From: Schistocerca nitens
Lineage: Eukaryota > Arthropoda > Insecta > Orthoptera > Acrididae
Assembly: GCF_023898315.1 (NCBI RefSeq)
Contig: NC_064622.1
Location: 354,559,234 to 354,623,233 of the forward strand
Direction of reading: 5' to 3'
Length of the DNA: 64,000 bases
Every line of letters begins with the position of its first letter. The stretch's first letter is position 1. The notes under the pieces were generated by a model. The model was not told the DNA's origin and did no database searches. It was given only the letters and a program-made list of their open reading frames with translations. The translations under genes and the position numbers were made by a program. Below are positions 53,917 through 63,870 of the stretch, one piece after another.

Positions 53917-54028
53917 AACTGAAGATCGTAATACGGCCTCTAACAACTGAAGATCGTAATACGGCCTCTAACAACTGAAGATCTTAATACGGCCTCTAAC
54001 AACTGAAGAGCGTAATACAGCCTCCACC
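53917..54028. repeat. 28-bp minisatellite, 4 units, in mariner subterminal region
   Basis: Units start AACTGAAGATCGTAATACGG at 53917, 53945, 53973 and 54001, each exactly 28 bp apart. The third has ATCTTAAT and the fourth AGCGTAATACAG. They sit between the transposase start and the right TIR. Confidence 0.95.
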
Positions 54029-54226
54029 GGTTTAAATAATCCTCATAGGAAAAAATGTCGCTTTAAATACTTTTCACCCTGTACACAGTCAGCTATTCAC
54101 TGAAGAGCACGTGTAGCGGAAAATATGTCTCGCAGCACCTCTCATAGTCTGAAGCAGTTTATTAGGTATCAAGAGTAACGAAAAATTCAACGTATCGACG
54201 CTGCAATTACGCTAAAGCAATTATAG

Positions 54227-54459
54227 ACGTTGGTTGGTTAGTTGATTTGGGGGAGGGGAATAAACAGCGAGGTCATCGGTCCCATCAGATTAGGAAAGGA
54301 AGTCGGCCGTGCCCTTTCCACGGAACCATCGCGGCATTTGACAGAAGCGATGTAGGGATATCACGGAAAACCTAAATCAGGATGGCCGGACGCGGGTTTG
54401 AACCGTCGTCCTCCCGAATGCGAGTCCATTGTGTTAACCACTGCGCCTCCTCGTTCGGT
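54227..54459 (-). mobile_element. SINE family E, full length
   Basis: On minus: CCGAACGAGGAGGCGCAGTG, A-box GCGCAGTGGTTAACACA, B-box GGTTCAAACCC, CCATCCTGATTTAGGTTTTC, GGGCACGGCCGACTTCC, and a tail of CAACCAACC type. Its length (about 233 bp) and boxes define the family also seen at 1430 and 62771. Confidence 0.9.
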
Positions 54460-54782
54460 GACAGACATCATTAATTGATTACACACCCCGCGACTGAAAA
54501 GCGTAGGACTCAGAGCGGGAGGCGGAAACGAAATGAATTTTCACGGGTTATGACAGAGCGTGATGTTATCGCAGTGACTACAAACTATTATCTTTTTACA
54601 GCGGAAATCGGTGCCACGCTGACGGCTTGGCATATCTACCAAGTTTCGCTGCCGTACGATAATTACTGCCTACACTGGACCTCCGTGAGTGGCTGCACTT
54701 TAATTGCAACCATTTGGTGCTTCCAAATGCAATACACTGTTTTGACCTGGGGTGTGGTGACTTTTCGGACACGCTGAATCTA

Positions 54783-56238
54783 CACTCATGCTCACAAATT
54801 AAGGATAATGCTGATACATGGCGAAACAACGCACTGGTGGGCGGTTTGCGGGTTTAAATCACCTCGGGGTATGACCACGCGGTGCATTTGACCTGCAGTC
54901 ATCGCAAGGTGGTGTTGGAAGCAGTCCACATACGCAGAGGTGTGTTGGTGCATGTCAGAGTACGGTGCAGCGAGTAAGTGTGCAGACGTTTTCAGACGTG
55001 CTAATGGTGACTGCGTGCTGAAAATGGCTCAGAAAACACATATTGGTGACGTTATGAGAGGCAGAATACTAGGGCGACTGGAGGTTGGTCAAACACAGCA
55101 GGTCGTAGCAGGGGCCCTCCGTGTGCCACAAAATGTGATCTCAAGATTATGGCAACGATTCCAGCAGACAGAAAACGTGTCCAGTCGCTACAGTACGGGA
55201 CGTCCACAGTGTACAACACCACAAGAAGACCGATATCTCACCATCAGAGCCGGGAGACGGCCACGGAGTACTGCAGGTAGCCTTGCTCGGGACCTTACCG
55301 CATGCACTGGAACAGTTGTCTACAGACAGACAGTCTACAGACGACTGAACAGACATGGTTTATTCGGCCGGAGACCTGTAAAGTGCATTCCACTGAGCCC
55401 TGGTCACAGGAGAGCCCGTAAAGCCTGGTGTTAAGAACACAGTACATGGTCACTGGAACAGTTGTCCCAGGTTATGTTCACGGACTAGTCCAGGTATAGT
55501 CTGAACAGTGATTCTCGCCGGGTTTTCATCTGGCGTGAACCGGGAACCAGATACCATCCCCTTAATGTCCTTGAAAGGGACCTGTATGAAGGCCGTGGTT
55601 TGATGGTGTGAGGTTGGATTATGATTGATGCACGTACACCCCTGCATGTCTTTGACAGGGGAACTGTAACAGATCAGGTGTATCGGGACGTCATTTTGCA
55701 CCAGTATGCCCGCATTTTCTGGGGGGGGGGGGGGGGCAGTGGGTCATATCTTTCTCCTGATGGATGATAACGCACGGCCCCACCGAGCTGCCATCGTGGA
55801 GGTGTACCTTGAAACAGAAGATATTAGGCGAACGGAGTGGCCTGCCTGTTCTCCAGACCTAAACCCCATCTAGCACGTCTGCGATGCTCTCGGTCGACGT
55901 ATCGCTGCCCTGTCTTCAAACCTCTACGACACTTCAGGAGCTCCGACAGGCAGTGGTGCAAGAATGGGAGGCTGTACCCCAGCAGCTGCTCGACCACCCG
56001 TTGTGCGGCCTGTGTACGTGTGCATGGTGATCGTATCCCATATTGGTGTCGGGGTACATGCGCAGGAAACAGTGGCGTTTTGTAGCACGTGCGTTTCGGG
56101 GCGGTTTTCTCAACTTATCACCAATACCGTGGACATACAGACCTGTGTCGGGTGTGTTCCCTATGTGCCTATGCTATTAACGCCAGACATTGTGTGGCAC
56201 CACATTCTGCAATTATCCTTAATTTACGAGCACGAGTG
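54783..56238 (+). mobile_element. Tc1-type transposon, full length, TA-flanked
   Basis: TIRs CACTCATGCTCACAAATTAA and, in complement of the right end, CACTCGTGCTCGTAAATTAA differ at 3 of about 27 positions including the following GGATAAT. TA lies at 54781-54782 and 56239-56240. Length 1456 bp. The transposase reads on plus from 55024; two of its key positions are TAG stops, and a G run (55721-55736) shifts the frame. Confidence 0.93.
55024..55434 (+). pseudogene. Tc1-type transposase, intact N-terminal frame
   Basis: Start chosen at MAQKTHIGDVMRGRILGRLE, where family similarity begins; an upstream Met in the same frame exists at 54940. First HTH: QQVVAGALRVPQNVISRLWQ; GRPQCTT linker; second HTH: STAGSLARDLTACTGTVV, TVYRRLNRHGLFGRRPV. 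It ends RRARKAWC stop. The rest continues past the stop: VMFTD stop SRY, where the expected FTDESRY has Glu turned to TAG; FMDDNARPH-type text in another frame; and SPDLNPI stop HV, where the catalytic Glu is again TAG. The residue distance from the DDN Asp to that stop is 34. Confidence 0.9.
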
Positions 56239-56240
56239 TA

Positions 56241-56882
56241 TTTGAAGCCGCCCCTCCTTCCAGCGGTACCGAGCGAGCCGGCAGCGGCGACACTCTGGCA
56301 GGAGCCACTGCTCGCCGTCGCCGCTGTCAGCGGGGTCCCAGCCTCAGCCTGAAGAGCGGCCTCGCCACGGCACGGTGCTTCACAACGTCCGTATCGACCT
56401 GCGTCCCAATTACCGACGACGTCATCACCAATAATTAATAGACGGCAGGCGGGCGGGCAGGCCGGGCCGTTAATACCGACGGCGCGCAGCTTCCGGCGGC
56501 CGGATACCGCCTCCGGGAAGCAGGAAGGAAGCTGTCCCACGCTCAGGGGGTGCTCCCCTGCATTGCCGCTGCACGTGCTTACGTGCGTGAAGAGAGACGC
56601 TGCCGGAACTCGCAATACCCGCACTGCTGACCACACAGTGTAACCCTTCATTTCCCATCCCAAGGAGCTACTGTTCGGTAAAGCTATTACCTGACAACGA
56701 CACCACGTGACAATCGGATCTTTGCGTTTTTAGAGTTCCGTGCCACAATCTGTAAAAACAGAACACTTATAAATCGCTCTATCTGTCTGTCTGTGCCTAT
56801 GGCGGCGTAAAAAATTGAAGTTTCTAAGTCAATGCAATCAAAACATATGGCCCTTTCTCTCACTTATTTTTAACACTCGCAA
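56241..56882. other. GC-rich stretch, unassigned
   Basis: 56250-56640 is GC- and CpG-rich and carries long frames on minus with no motif. Such composition is found in some insect promoters and first exons, but also in SINE debris. I see no TATA, splice or coding evidence that decides it. Confidence 0.35.
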
Positions 56883-57342
56883 GCCCGACCGTTGGGCCGT
56901 GCAGTCTAACGAACGGCTTTCCGGGCGGGAAGGAGCGCCGGTCCCCGGCACGAATCCACCCGACGGATATGCGTCGAGGTCCAGTGAGCCGGCCAGTTTG
57001 TGGATGGTTTTTAGGCGGTTTTCCATCTGCCAATGCAAATGCAAGCTGGTTCCCCCTATTCCGCCTCAGCTACACTATGTCGGCGATTGCTGCGCAAACA
57101 AGTTCTCCACGTACGCGTACACCACCATTACTCTACCACGCAAACATAGGGGTTACATTCGTCCGGTGTGAGACGTTCCCTGGGGGTCCACCGGGGGCCG
57201 AACCGCACAATAACCCTGGGTTCGGTGTGGGGCGGCGGAGGGGTGAAGTGGACTGCGGTAGTCGTCGTGGGGTTCTGGATCACTCCGGCAGCGGCGGGGA
57301 CGGAGCCTCTCCGTCGTTTCTAGGTCCCCGGTTAACGTAACA
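56883..57342 (+). mobile_element. SINE family G, 460 bp, perfect TSD
   Basis: Flanked by the perfect 12-bp duplication TAACACTCGCAA (56871-56882 and 57343-57354). The tRNA-like head has GCCGTGCAGTCTAACG and a B-box-like GGCACGAATCC. The body is GC-rich (GGTCCACCGGGGGCCG, GGGCGGCGGAGGGGTG), and the tail is CGTAACATA-like. Long frames on both strands are by-products of GC content. Confidence 0.92.
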
Positions 57343-57528
57343 TAACACTCGCAAACTCACTCATGAAAACCTAGGTTACTTTCCGTCGGCCTAGGATCAT
57401 GAAATTTGAAAAAAAAGGAAGGTTTTACAGTACAAAGAAAGGAAAAAAGCGAGAATTATAAACTTCCAATTATATCACAAAAAATGTTTCTTTCGTCATT
57501 TGTTATCCGACGTAAAACATTGAATTAA

Positions 57529-57795
57529 AACAGTCAGTAGTTCTGTAGTCAGACTGACAGGGTTGCAATGCTAAAAGTCAAACATCAGGCAAGGAATGAT
57601 TTCGTTGCTCATATGATTACTCTTTCGAATGTTTCTTTCACATACAACTTGAAAGGCTACATGTAGTAATCGCCCCTGCATGTCTGATGGTAAATTCCGA
57701 CACGCGTCATATGAGCATCAAACTCATTCCTTGCCTGATATTTGAATTTCACCACTGTGACCCAGTTGGTCCGAACGCAAGAACTACTGATTATT
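57529..57795. mobile_element. MITE with ~85-bp TIRs
   Basis: Left arm CAGTAGTTCTGTAGTCAGAC and right arm complement CAGTAGTTCTTGCGTTCGGA share the tip. Closer in, both read ATCAGGCAAGGAATGA and GCTCATATGA. It is about 267 bp long and non-coding. Confidence 0.75.
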
Positions 57796-59014
57796 ATAAT
57801 AATGGTTACCTGTCTCCTGCTTAGGTGACGGATCTTGGGAAAATTTCGCTGAATACAGGGTCATGACTCACAGTCATGATCATGTTATTCTTATAGTTTC
57901 CCGGAGAATGTGGGTACAGCGAGAGATTTCGAGCTTGCGGCAGTATGACGTCGACATCTTACCACGATACTGAGGATGAAAACCATTCGGCACCATCTGA
58001 ATATTACTGAAATTAAAACATTCTCTTGGCGGTAAAAATGCCAATAACAGACAAAAATGGCCGAAATTCTCGATTCATGGAATAGATGAACTGTCTATAT
58101 ACATACTTAAGTTTGTACGTAACCCTCAGTACGTAAGTTCTACTCGCACTTAGCCAATTTTTTATATTTACGGTACGTGAGGCTAAGAACTCAAATATCA
58201 GTCACCCAAAAGAAGCCGATGCACATCTATAGAATTCTCGAGAAAATCGACTTCGAAAATTTCCGATCGTCTTAAACACCGTACAGTTTGTTTTACGTAT
58301 AGTCCGCGAGGCTTGACGGTACAATACTTGCCTGCCACGTGGGTTGCTCGGGTTCACTTACCAGCTGAAGTAAATTATTCAAAAATTTCCATAGTCTGCT
58401 AGTATTTTCAAAAAAATTAAGATACGGAAAGATGAAAAATTAATTTGTAATATTTTTCTTAATTTAAACAATTTTTACTAACGACCTTTTACAAAAGACT
58501 GATAATTAAGAATTAATATTTGCAATAAAAATAAATTTTTTTTGGTAAAATGCAATTGGAAATTAAAATACGTGCATTTTTCACAAACACGACAATTAGA
58601 TATGTGTTAATTAGCATATATTTTATGAATTTTACATTTAAACGAAGCAGGTATCCGAACCGAACGGAAAAAATAAAAACTGATGAAACGAGACTCACAA
58701 GGGGAAGGCCTCAGACACGGCCAACCGATTCGGCTCAAATTTGGCAGGTCGCTTGTGTACAACCTAAAACGAAGGACTCCAAGATATTTTGGGTCAACAC
58801 CCCTGCAATTTTGAGAAAATCACCCCTAAAGGTTATGATGAGCAATCGACTCAAAATTGGCGGGATCGATAGATAATTGTAAACAGAGCATTTTTCATCA
58901 TCAGGTATGGGGTCCGAAAACGCATACTTTTCCAGAAATCGAGGTAAGAAACTTTTACAACTGCCGCTTCTGTACCCACATGGTAAACGGTTTTCGCCGA
59001 CAGTACCGATAGTA

Positions 59015-59137
59015 GCCGGCACGGTAGCTCAGCGTGTTCGGTCAGAGGGTTACGTGCCCTCTGTAACAGAAAACTGAGTTAATCGATCAACAACGACGTC
59101 CGCCCCGAGCAGATGCAACGAACAAAAGCGAACAACA
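59015..59137 (+). mobile_element. SINE-like family D
   Basis: GCCGGCACGGTAGCTCAGCG, GTTCGGTCAGAGGGTTACG, CTGAGTTAATCGATCAAC, GAGCAGATGCAACGAACA, then an AACAACAT tail. It interrupts the left inner block of the large inverted repeat; the right block is continuous at the equivalent place. Confidence 0.82.
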
Positions 59138-59189
59138 TTATACGGCCAAGGTAACTGGCTGGGAATCGGACAACCCGGGTTCGAATCTT

Positions 59190-60005
59190 GAAGAAACTTA
59201 GCGGATATTCTTCTTTTCGTTTGTATTTTTCCATATCTCAATTGATAAGGATAGGAGGGTTAATAAGGTAAGTAAATCAATAAGGAATGATAATAATAAG
59301 GTAGGCAATCTAATTTCCCAAACGCCGTGAGTTAGTAAAGTATTAAACTTTTAATCCTTGTCACATGAAAACAACTCCGAGTAAGAGTGCTGCGAATTCC
59401 TCACGAGAGATCACACATAGCCAACCGCGCGACGCTTGTTTACAGCGAGGCACCGGACAGAATGTACGCGGGGAGAGTTATGTTGTCCCCGTTGCCACTT
59501 TGTCATATCATAGTTGTGAACCTGGAAGAGTGAAAGTGACGAGCACGAGCATTATAGAAGTCAATCGGAAAGAGTTGTTTTCCGTCATCAGGCTGCCGCG
59601 AACCTCGCTGATGCATATAGTGATTTTTTCATCCTTAATGCGCCGAATTAACATATGACGAGTACTGAATGTAGTTTGTAGTAATAAGCTCGTCTGTTTA
59701 TGCCGTATTAACTAGTTATTGTTTGTTGTGTCATATCTTTCAGGTGCATAATCTGAATAACGGAGGATGTACACTCTTCGACTAGCGCTGTAATATATAT
59801 TTGGGAGCCTGTCACAGTATTACCGACGCTGTGTTTTGATTTGTAAAAGTGTTTTAAGACGATGCATTATCAATGCACTACTGGAAGCAGGCAGTTCTGT
59901 TTCTCGGCGTTCCAGATTCATATGAGCGGTTATTGTCGGGCGATTTTTGGAGCTGACGAACGAAATCACTTTTGTTCATACTGAAATACTATACCATGAA
60001 GGTTT
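59190..60005. other. spacer of the large inverted repeat
   Basis: A 97-codon frame (59365-59658) has no recognised motif. Otherwise the spacer is AT-rich with no structure noted. Confidence 0.4.
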
Positions 60006-60490
60006 CAAGGAAATTCGAACCCGGGTTTACCGAATCCCAGCAACCGAATCCCAGCGAGTTACCTTAGCCGTTGCGCTATCGGCGCTGTCGCCAAAAAGCG
60101 TTTACCATGTGGGTACTGAAGCGGCAGTGGTAAAAGTTTCTTTCCTCGATTTCTGGAAAAGTTTGCATTTGCGGACCCCATACCTGATGATGAAAAATGC
60201 TCTATTTACAATTATCTATGGATCCCTCCAATTTTGAGTCGATTGCTCATCATAACCTTTAGGGGTAATTTTCTCAAAATTGCGGGGGTGTTGACCCAAA
60301 ATATCTTGGAGTCCTTCGTTTTAGGTTGTACCCAAGCGACCTGCCAAATTTGAGCCGAATCGGTTGGCCGTGTCTGAGGCCTTCCCCTTGTCAGACCAAT
60401 GATTACGTCTCGAGCGCTACCGATTTTTGCCATCATTTTACGCTTCACGGAAATGCTCGCAAAATATGCAACTTTGTTTAAAAATTCTCA

Positions 60491-60559
60491 TCGCGCGGGC
60501 ATCGAACCCAGACTGCCCACGTGGCAGGTAAGCAACTTATCATAGGACCACGCTGCCTG
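60491..60559 (-). other. tRNA-Gly(GCC)-like relic
   Basis: On minus: GCGTGGTCCTATGATAAGTT, an anticodon-arm-like TTACCTGCCACGTGG with GCC in the loop position, and the T-arm-like GGGTTCGATGCCC. The acceptor and D stems do not pair well, so it is unlikely to be a working tRNA. A weaker counterpart (TTGCCTGCCACGTGGG) is at about 58332-58347 in the other arm, so it belongs to the repeated element. Confidence 0.55.
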
Positions 60560-61044
60560 CCAATATGTGCACTTTACTTCGGGGTATTAAAGACGCTCGG
60601 AAAACTTCTCGAGTATGTTTGAGAGTTGCATCGAGCTGCTATGGGGCATTGATATTTGTGGTTTGATCCTCAGTGCCATATATATTTTAAAAAATTACAA
60701 AAATCCAATTCCCATGTGGTCACCTTGTGAGTCGAATTTTAATGAGGCATGATGTAGTATCACGTCTGCAGATGGTGCCGAATGGTTTTCATCCTCCGTA
60801 TCGTGGTAAGATGTCGACGTCATACTGCCGCAAGCTCGAAATCTCTCGTCAAACCCACATTCTCCGGGAAACTTTAAGAATAACATGATAATAACTGAGA
60901 GTCATGAGCCTGCATTCAGCGAAATTTTCCCAAGATCCGTCAGCTAGGAGATACTTGCTTCGAGGTTTGGATATGAGGCTTTGGATTTCCCGAATCCACA
61001 CTTGAGGCATTGTCTTCAGTATCACATCCAAAAAAATGGTACTT

Positions 61045-62290
61045 ACTTTACTTTTACGCAATCAGGCCCAACGAACCGCGCTCTACTATAAGTTTCCTTC
61101 TCCACTGTCTTCAATCCATCCCTGCCGTCCACATCTATCAAGTTCTAGGGGCTCTGAACACTATGGGACTTGACATCTAAGGTCATCAGTCCCCTAGAAC
61201 TTAGAATTATTTAAACTTAACTAACCTAAGGACATCACACACATCCATGACGGAGGCAGGATTCGAACCTTCGACCGTAGCGGTCGCGCGGTTCCAGACA
61301 GAAGCGCCTAGAACTTCTCGGCCACAGCGGCCGGCCCCACTTCTATCACTGACTGTTGCAGGTCTTCACTGAGGCCATCTCTCGACCTCTTCCTTGCTCT
61401 TCCTGTGAGTCTCTTAACTGTGGGGATGAAACCCAGGAGCCTCCGCGGTCACCAGTCGTCTTTCATCCGAACCACATGTTCAGTCCACTGTAATGGCTTG
61501 GAATATCGGTAGAGCTCATTTCATGGTTTTGTCTCCTCTCCATTCAGTGTTTGCGTCCAAATCAAGCCAAAGATCTTCGCAGCATTTTTCTTTCAAACAC
61601 GAGAAGTTCATGAACGTCCTGCTTACGGGTAAACCATATAGTACCATGGGTTGGATCAGGGTTTCATATAGATGAATCTTGAACGGTCTCGAGAAACCCC
61701 TGGATCAAAGCGGTTGTGTTATCATGTACAAGGATCGGTTTGCTGTCTGTATCCTGGAGTCGCTCCGTGCTTCATATGACGAGTTCACCATGAAAATCGC
61801 TCCAGATATTTCAATTCACGGAGCCTCTTGTAGGACGATCTTCCACTCACAGTTACTGTAGATGTTCAGTATCCTGATCTTGTCGGCGAGTCATAACAAG
61901 GTAATCCGTCTTAGCTCCATTCATAAGTAGCCCAAATTTACTGGCAGTCATCTCCAGTGCCCTGGTTATTTTTTCAGTTCCTCTTACAACCGCTGATTAA
62001 GCAGATTGATCTGCGTAGGCTAGATAGCCAGGTTCTTCGCTTCGCTTCGGCTTGTGGGTCAAAGTTCCTTTTGAAGGTCTCTTGTATGATCTTCTGAAGA
62101 AAAGAATTGGAAAGGGTAAGAGACAAATCATCTCCTAGCCTGAGACCAACTTACCACGTGTTTCACTTAGGCAGGTCTTTCCCTGGTTGATGGCATCCCG
62201 ACGTCTCTTGGACAATTGAACAGGTTCTTCCAGTGTATATAACCACAGGCTTTCCTGAAATCTACAAACAAAATGTTTAATTCTTAACTT
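61045..62290 (-). mobile_element. LINE relic (family of 39425-40181)
   Basis: The minus strand in broken frames gives FRKACGYIHWKNLFNCPRDV, KIRILNIYSNCEWKIVLQEA, KIHLYETLIQPMVLYGLPVS (compare YKTLIMPVVLYGSQTW) and EKCCEDLWLDLDANTEWRGD. The 3' end CGGTTCGTTGGGCCTGATTG matches the other copy's 3' end. It is interrupted by a SINE A. Confidence 0.75.
61141..61336 (-). mobile_element. SINE family A in LINE relic
   Basis: Full copy, slightly diverged at the tail. TSD CCACATCTATCA (61129-61140) and CCACTTCTATCA (61337-61348), 11 of 12. Confidence 0.92.
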
Positions 62291-62770
62291 TGTTCTCTCA
62301 GTTTTTCAGTTTTTCAGTGAGCTGTCGGATAACGAAGATCTTTACTGTTCACTTGACCAAAAAAACGGTATGTATCAGTTTTTCTTCTGGGCATGCCTGC
62401 AGTCCTGGTAGTTCGTTTCCTGCATTTGAAGGGTAACAAAGCTGCAATAATCCATGCTTAGCTGTTAGAAATGTACTGCAACAATGCACCATCGTATGAC
62501 AAAATGGTTAGGCAATGCGGGTGCTTTCACTGTGGTAAAACAACGAGGTGGCAGAGCACGTTTCTGAAGAATCGGGGATCTCAAGAGAAGTGGTGCTCGA
62601 GGGTGGCGCATCACAGTCAGAGCGAAAGGGGAAAAAGTGAAAACCAGTTACGGATCAGTTACTAACATCTTATTCAATACTCTGAACACGAAAGGGTCGC
62701 TAGTCACTGGCCAAATGGCCGCCGAACCGAGGCAGCAGCGGGTTGTATCGTTGTGATCATCAGACAAAGT
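62291..62770. other. unannotated stretch
   Basis: No family or gene recognised. Confidence 0.4.
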
Positions 62771-63130
62771 ACCGAGCGGGGTAGCGCATTGGTTAACACA
62801 CTGCACTCGCATTTGGGAGGATGTCGATTCAAACCCACACCCGGCTATCCTGATTTCGGTTTTCCATGGATTCAACACCGCAAAAAAGACGAAGAAGCAT
62901 AGACCCAATCGTCTTTGGGCAAGATACCACTTACTTGAACTGCTCAAACTGTCGCAGGAGCATGTTACCAAATTCTTCTGATGATGTTGCAGGAATCTGT
63001 GAAATGGAGACGACTGCGCCGTTTTGTTTCCCTAAATTGCTTAAGGCAAATGCCAGGATGGTACCTTCAGAATGACATCCGCTTTCCTTCTCCATCCTTC
63101 TGTAATCCGCACTTGTGCTCCATCTCTAAT
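62771..63130 (+). mobile_element. SINE family E carrying a 165-bp insert
   Basis: Head CCGAGCGGGGTAGCGCATTG, B-box GATTCAAACCC and GGCTATCCTGATTTCGG lead to GGTTTTCC at 62863. The family body resumes at about 63030 with CCCTAAATTGCTTAAGGC, GCCAGGATGGTACC and CTTCTCCATCCTTCTGTAAT. The interrupting segment is the first copy of a direct repeat. Confidence 0.82.
62864..63031. repeat. 168-bp cassette, copy 1
   Basis: Begins CATGGATTCAACACCGC and ends GCGCCGTTTTGTTT. About 97% identical to 63192-63359 (five differences noticed). It lies inside the family E SINE at 62771-63130, with TTTCC on both sides as a possible short duplication. Confidence 0.92.
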
Positions 63131-63191
63131 GAGTTTGTTGCCTCCCTCTCCTCCTCCTCCAAGACAAAATAGCAAAAAAAGCTGTGCAAAC

Positions 63192-63359
63192 ACATGGATT
63201 CAACATCGCAAAAAAGACGAAGAAGCATAGACCCAATCGTCTTTCGGCAAGATACCACTTACTTGAACTGCTCAAACTGTCACAGGAGCATATTACCAAA
63301 TTCTTCTGATGAGGTTGCAGGAATCTGTGAAATGGAGACGACTGCGCCGTTTTGTTTTG
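63192..63359. repeat. 168-bp cassette, copy 2
   Basis: Begins CATGGATTCAACATCGC and ends GCGCCGTTTTGTTTT. It is in the same orientation as copy 1, 328 bp downstream, and lies outside the SINE. Both copies have an open frame starting MDST and containing QKRRRSIDPIVF and CSNC. All five differences change the amino acid, so there is no sign of protein selection. Confidence 0.92.
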
Positions 63360-63542
63360 ATTTCTCTAGTGGCTTTATACACTACTGTATGTCTTCTCTA
63401 GCTATAACATCACGTGAAATGGTGGTATAAACACTATTTTTGGTGAAATAAGTAACTGCATAAAAAATCAGAAAAGGATGAATTTGACTCACACTCTGAG
63501 GGTTATGTACAAATATGGCTAATCTGTTATTCATGTAAAGCA

Positions 63543-63571
63543 ATGTGTGTGTGTGCGTGTGTGTGTGTGTC
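63543..63571. repeat. (TG)n microsatellite
   Basis: About 14 TG units with a single CG interruption. Confidence 0.95.
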
Positions 63572-63689
63572 CTCCAACCAAATTTCGCACACAAACAACA
63601 TGCCTCATGAGCATCAGCCTGTGGGTTGTTTTATAACTTCCTAGCTGCCACATGAGCAGGGGTATGGGCAAATATGTGTTCTTCCCAGC

Positions 63690-63870
63690 CCCTGACATAC
63701 AGGCTGGCATGTATGACAGGCATGTTGGGTGCGAACAGTATCTGCCTGCTTTGCAAAGAAGCCTACATGCAACAAATTGTTTCCCAGGCACCAACATGTA
63801 GGCTGTCCTGCATGACAGGTACATTGTGCTGGAGCAGTGTAAGCCTTCTATATCAACCGGCTTTGAGGTA
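63690..63870. repeat. two diverged ~105-bp tandem units
   Basis: AGGCTGGCATGTATGACAGG at 63700 and AGGCTGTCCTGCATGACAGG at 63806. Both are followed by a G-rich segment, AGTATCTGCC/AGTGTAAGCC, and a CCTACATGC/CTATATCAA end. A third partial unit may start at about 63860. Origin unknown. Confidence 0.6.

Larger units (their letters stand above)
52584..54081 (-). mobile_element. DD41D mariner, ~1.5 kb, TA-flanked
   Basis: The ends CGGGGTGGAAAGTATTTAAA and, in complement, CAGGGTGAAAAGTATTTAAA match at 17-18 of 20, with TA outside (52582-52583, 54082-54083). A second shared block, TTTTTTCCTATGAGGANTAT with TTTAAACCGGT, follows; the left end has about 59 extra bp between blocks. Transposase is on minus in three frames from 53830 to 52792. 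A 28-bp minisatellite lies next to the right TIR. Confidence 0.92.
57825..60943. repeat. large diverged inverted repeat of an unidentified element
   Basis: Three blocks on the left recur in reverse order and complement on the right. Outer block: 57825-58005 with 60757-60943 (shared GACGGATCTTGGGAAAATTT, GATTTCGAGCTTGCGGCAGT). Middle: about 58185-58370 with 60480-60665 (weaker; shared CCTGCCACGTGGG). Inner: 58694-59013 with 60080-60393 (shared CACAAGGGGAAGGCCTCAGA, TTTTGGGTCAACACCC). A tRNA-like stretch continues the inner block at 59138-59185 and 60010-60080. The spacer is 59190-60005. The outer and inner blocks are well conserved, and no transposase was found. Confidence 0.82.

Noticed and set aside
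53917-54028. CRISPR-like array
   Set aside because: The 28-bp units are directly adjacent with no unique spacers, in a eukaryotic transposon.
56169-56663. 164-codon GC-rich minus frame as a gene
   Set aside because: Overlaps open frames on other strands, lacks motifs, and GC-rich DNA has few stop codons.
56969-57340. 123-codon plus frame as a secreted or proline/glycine-rich protein
   Set aside because: It lies wholly within a 460-bp SINE with a perfect 12-bp TSD.
58550-58876. Two similar proteins (58550-58876 plus and 60212-60448 minus) as a conserved gene pair
   Set aside because: Their similarity is the DNA-level inverted repeat at 57825-60943; the starts differ and no domain is present.
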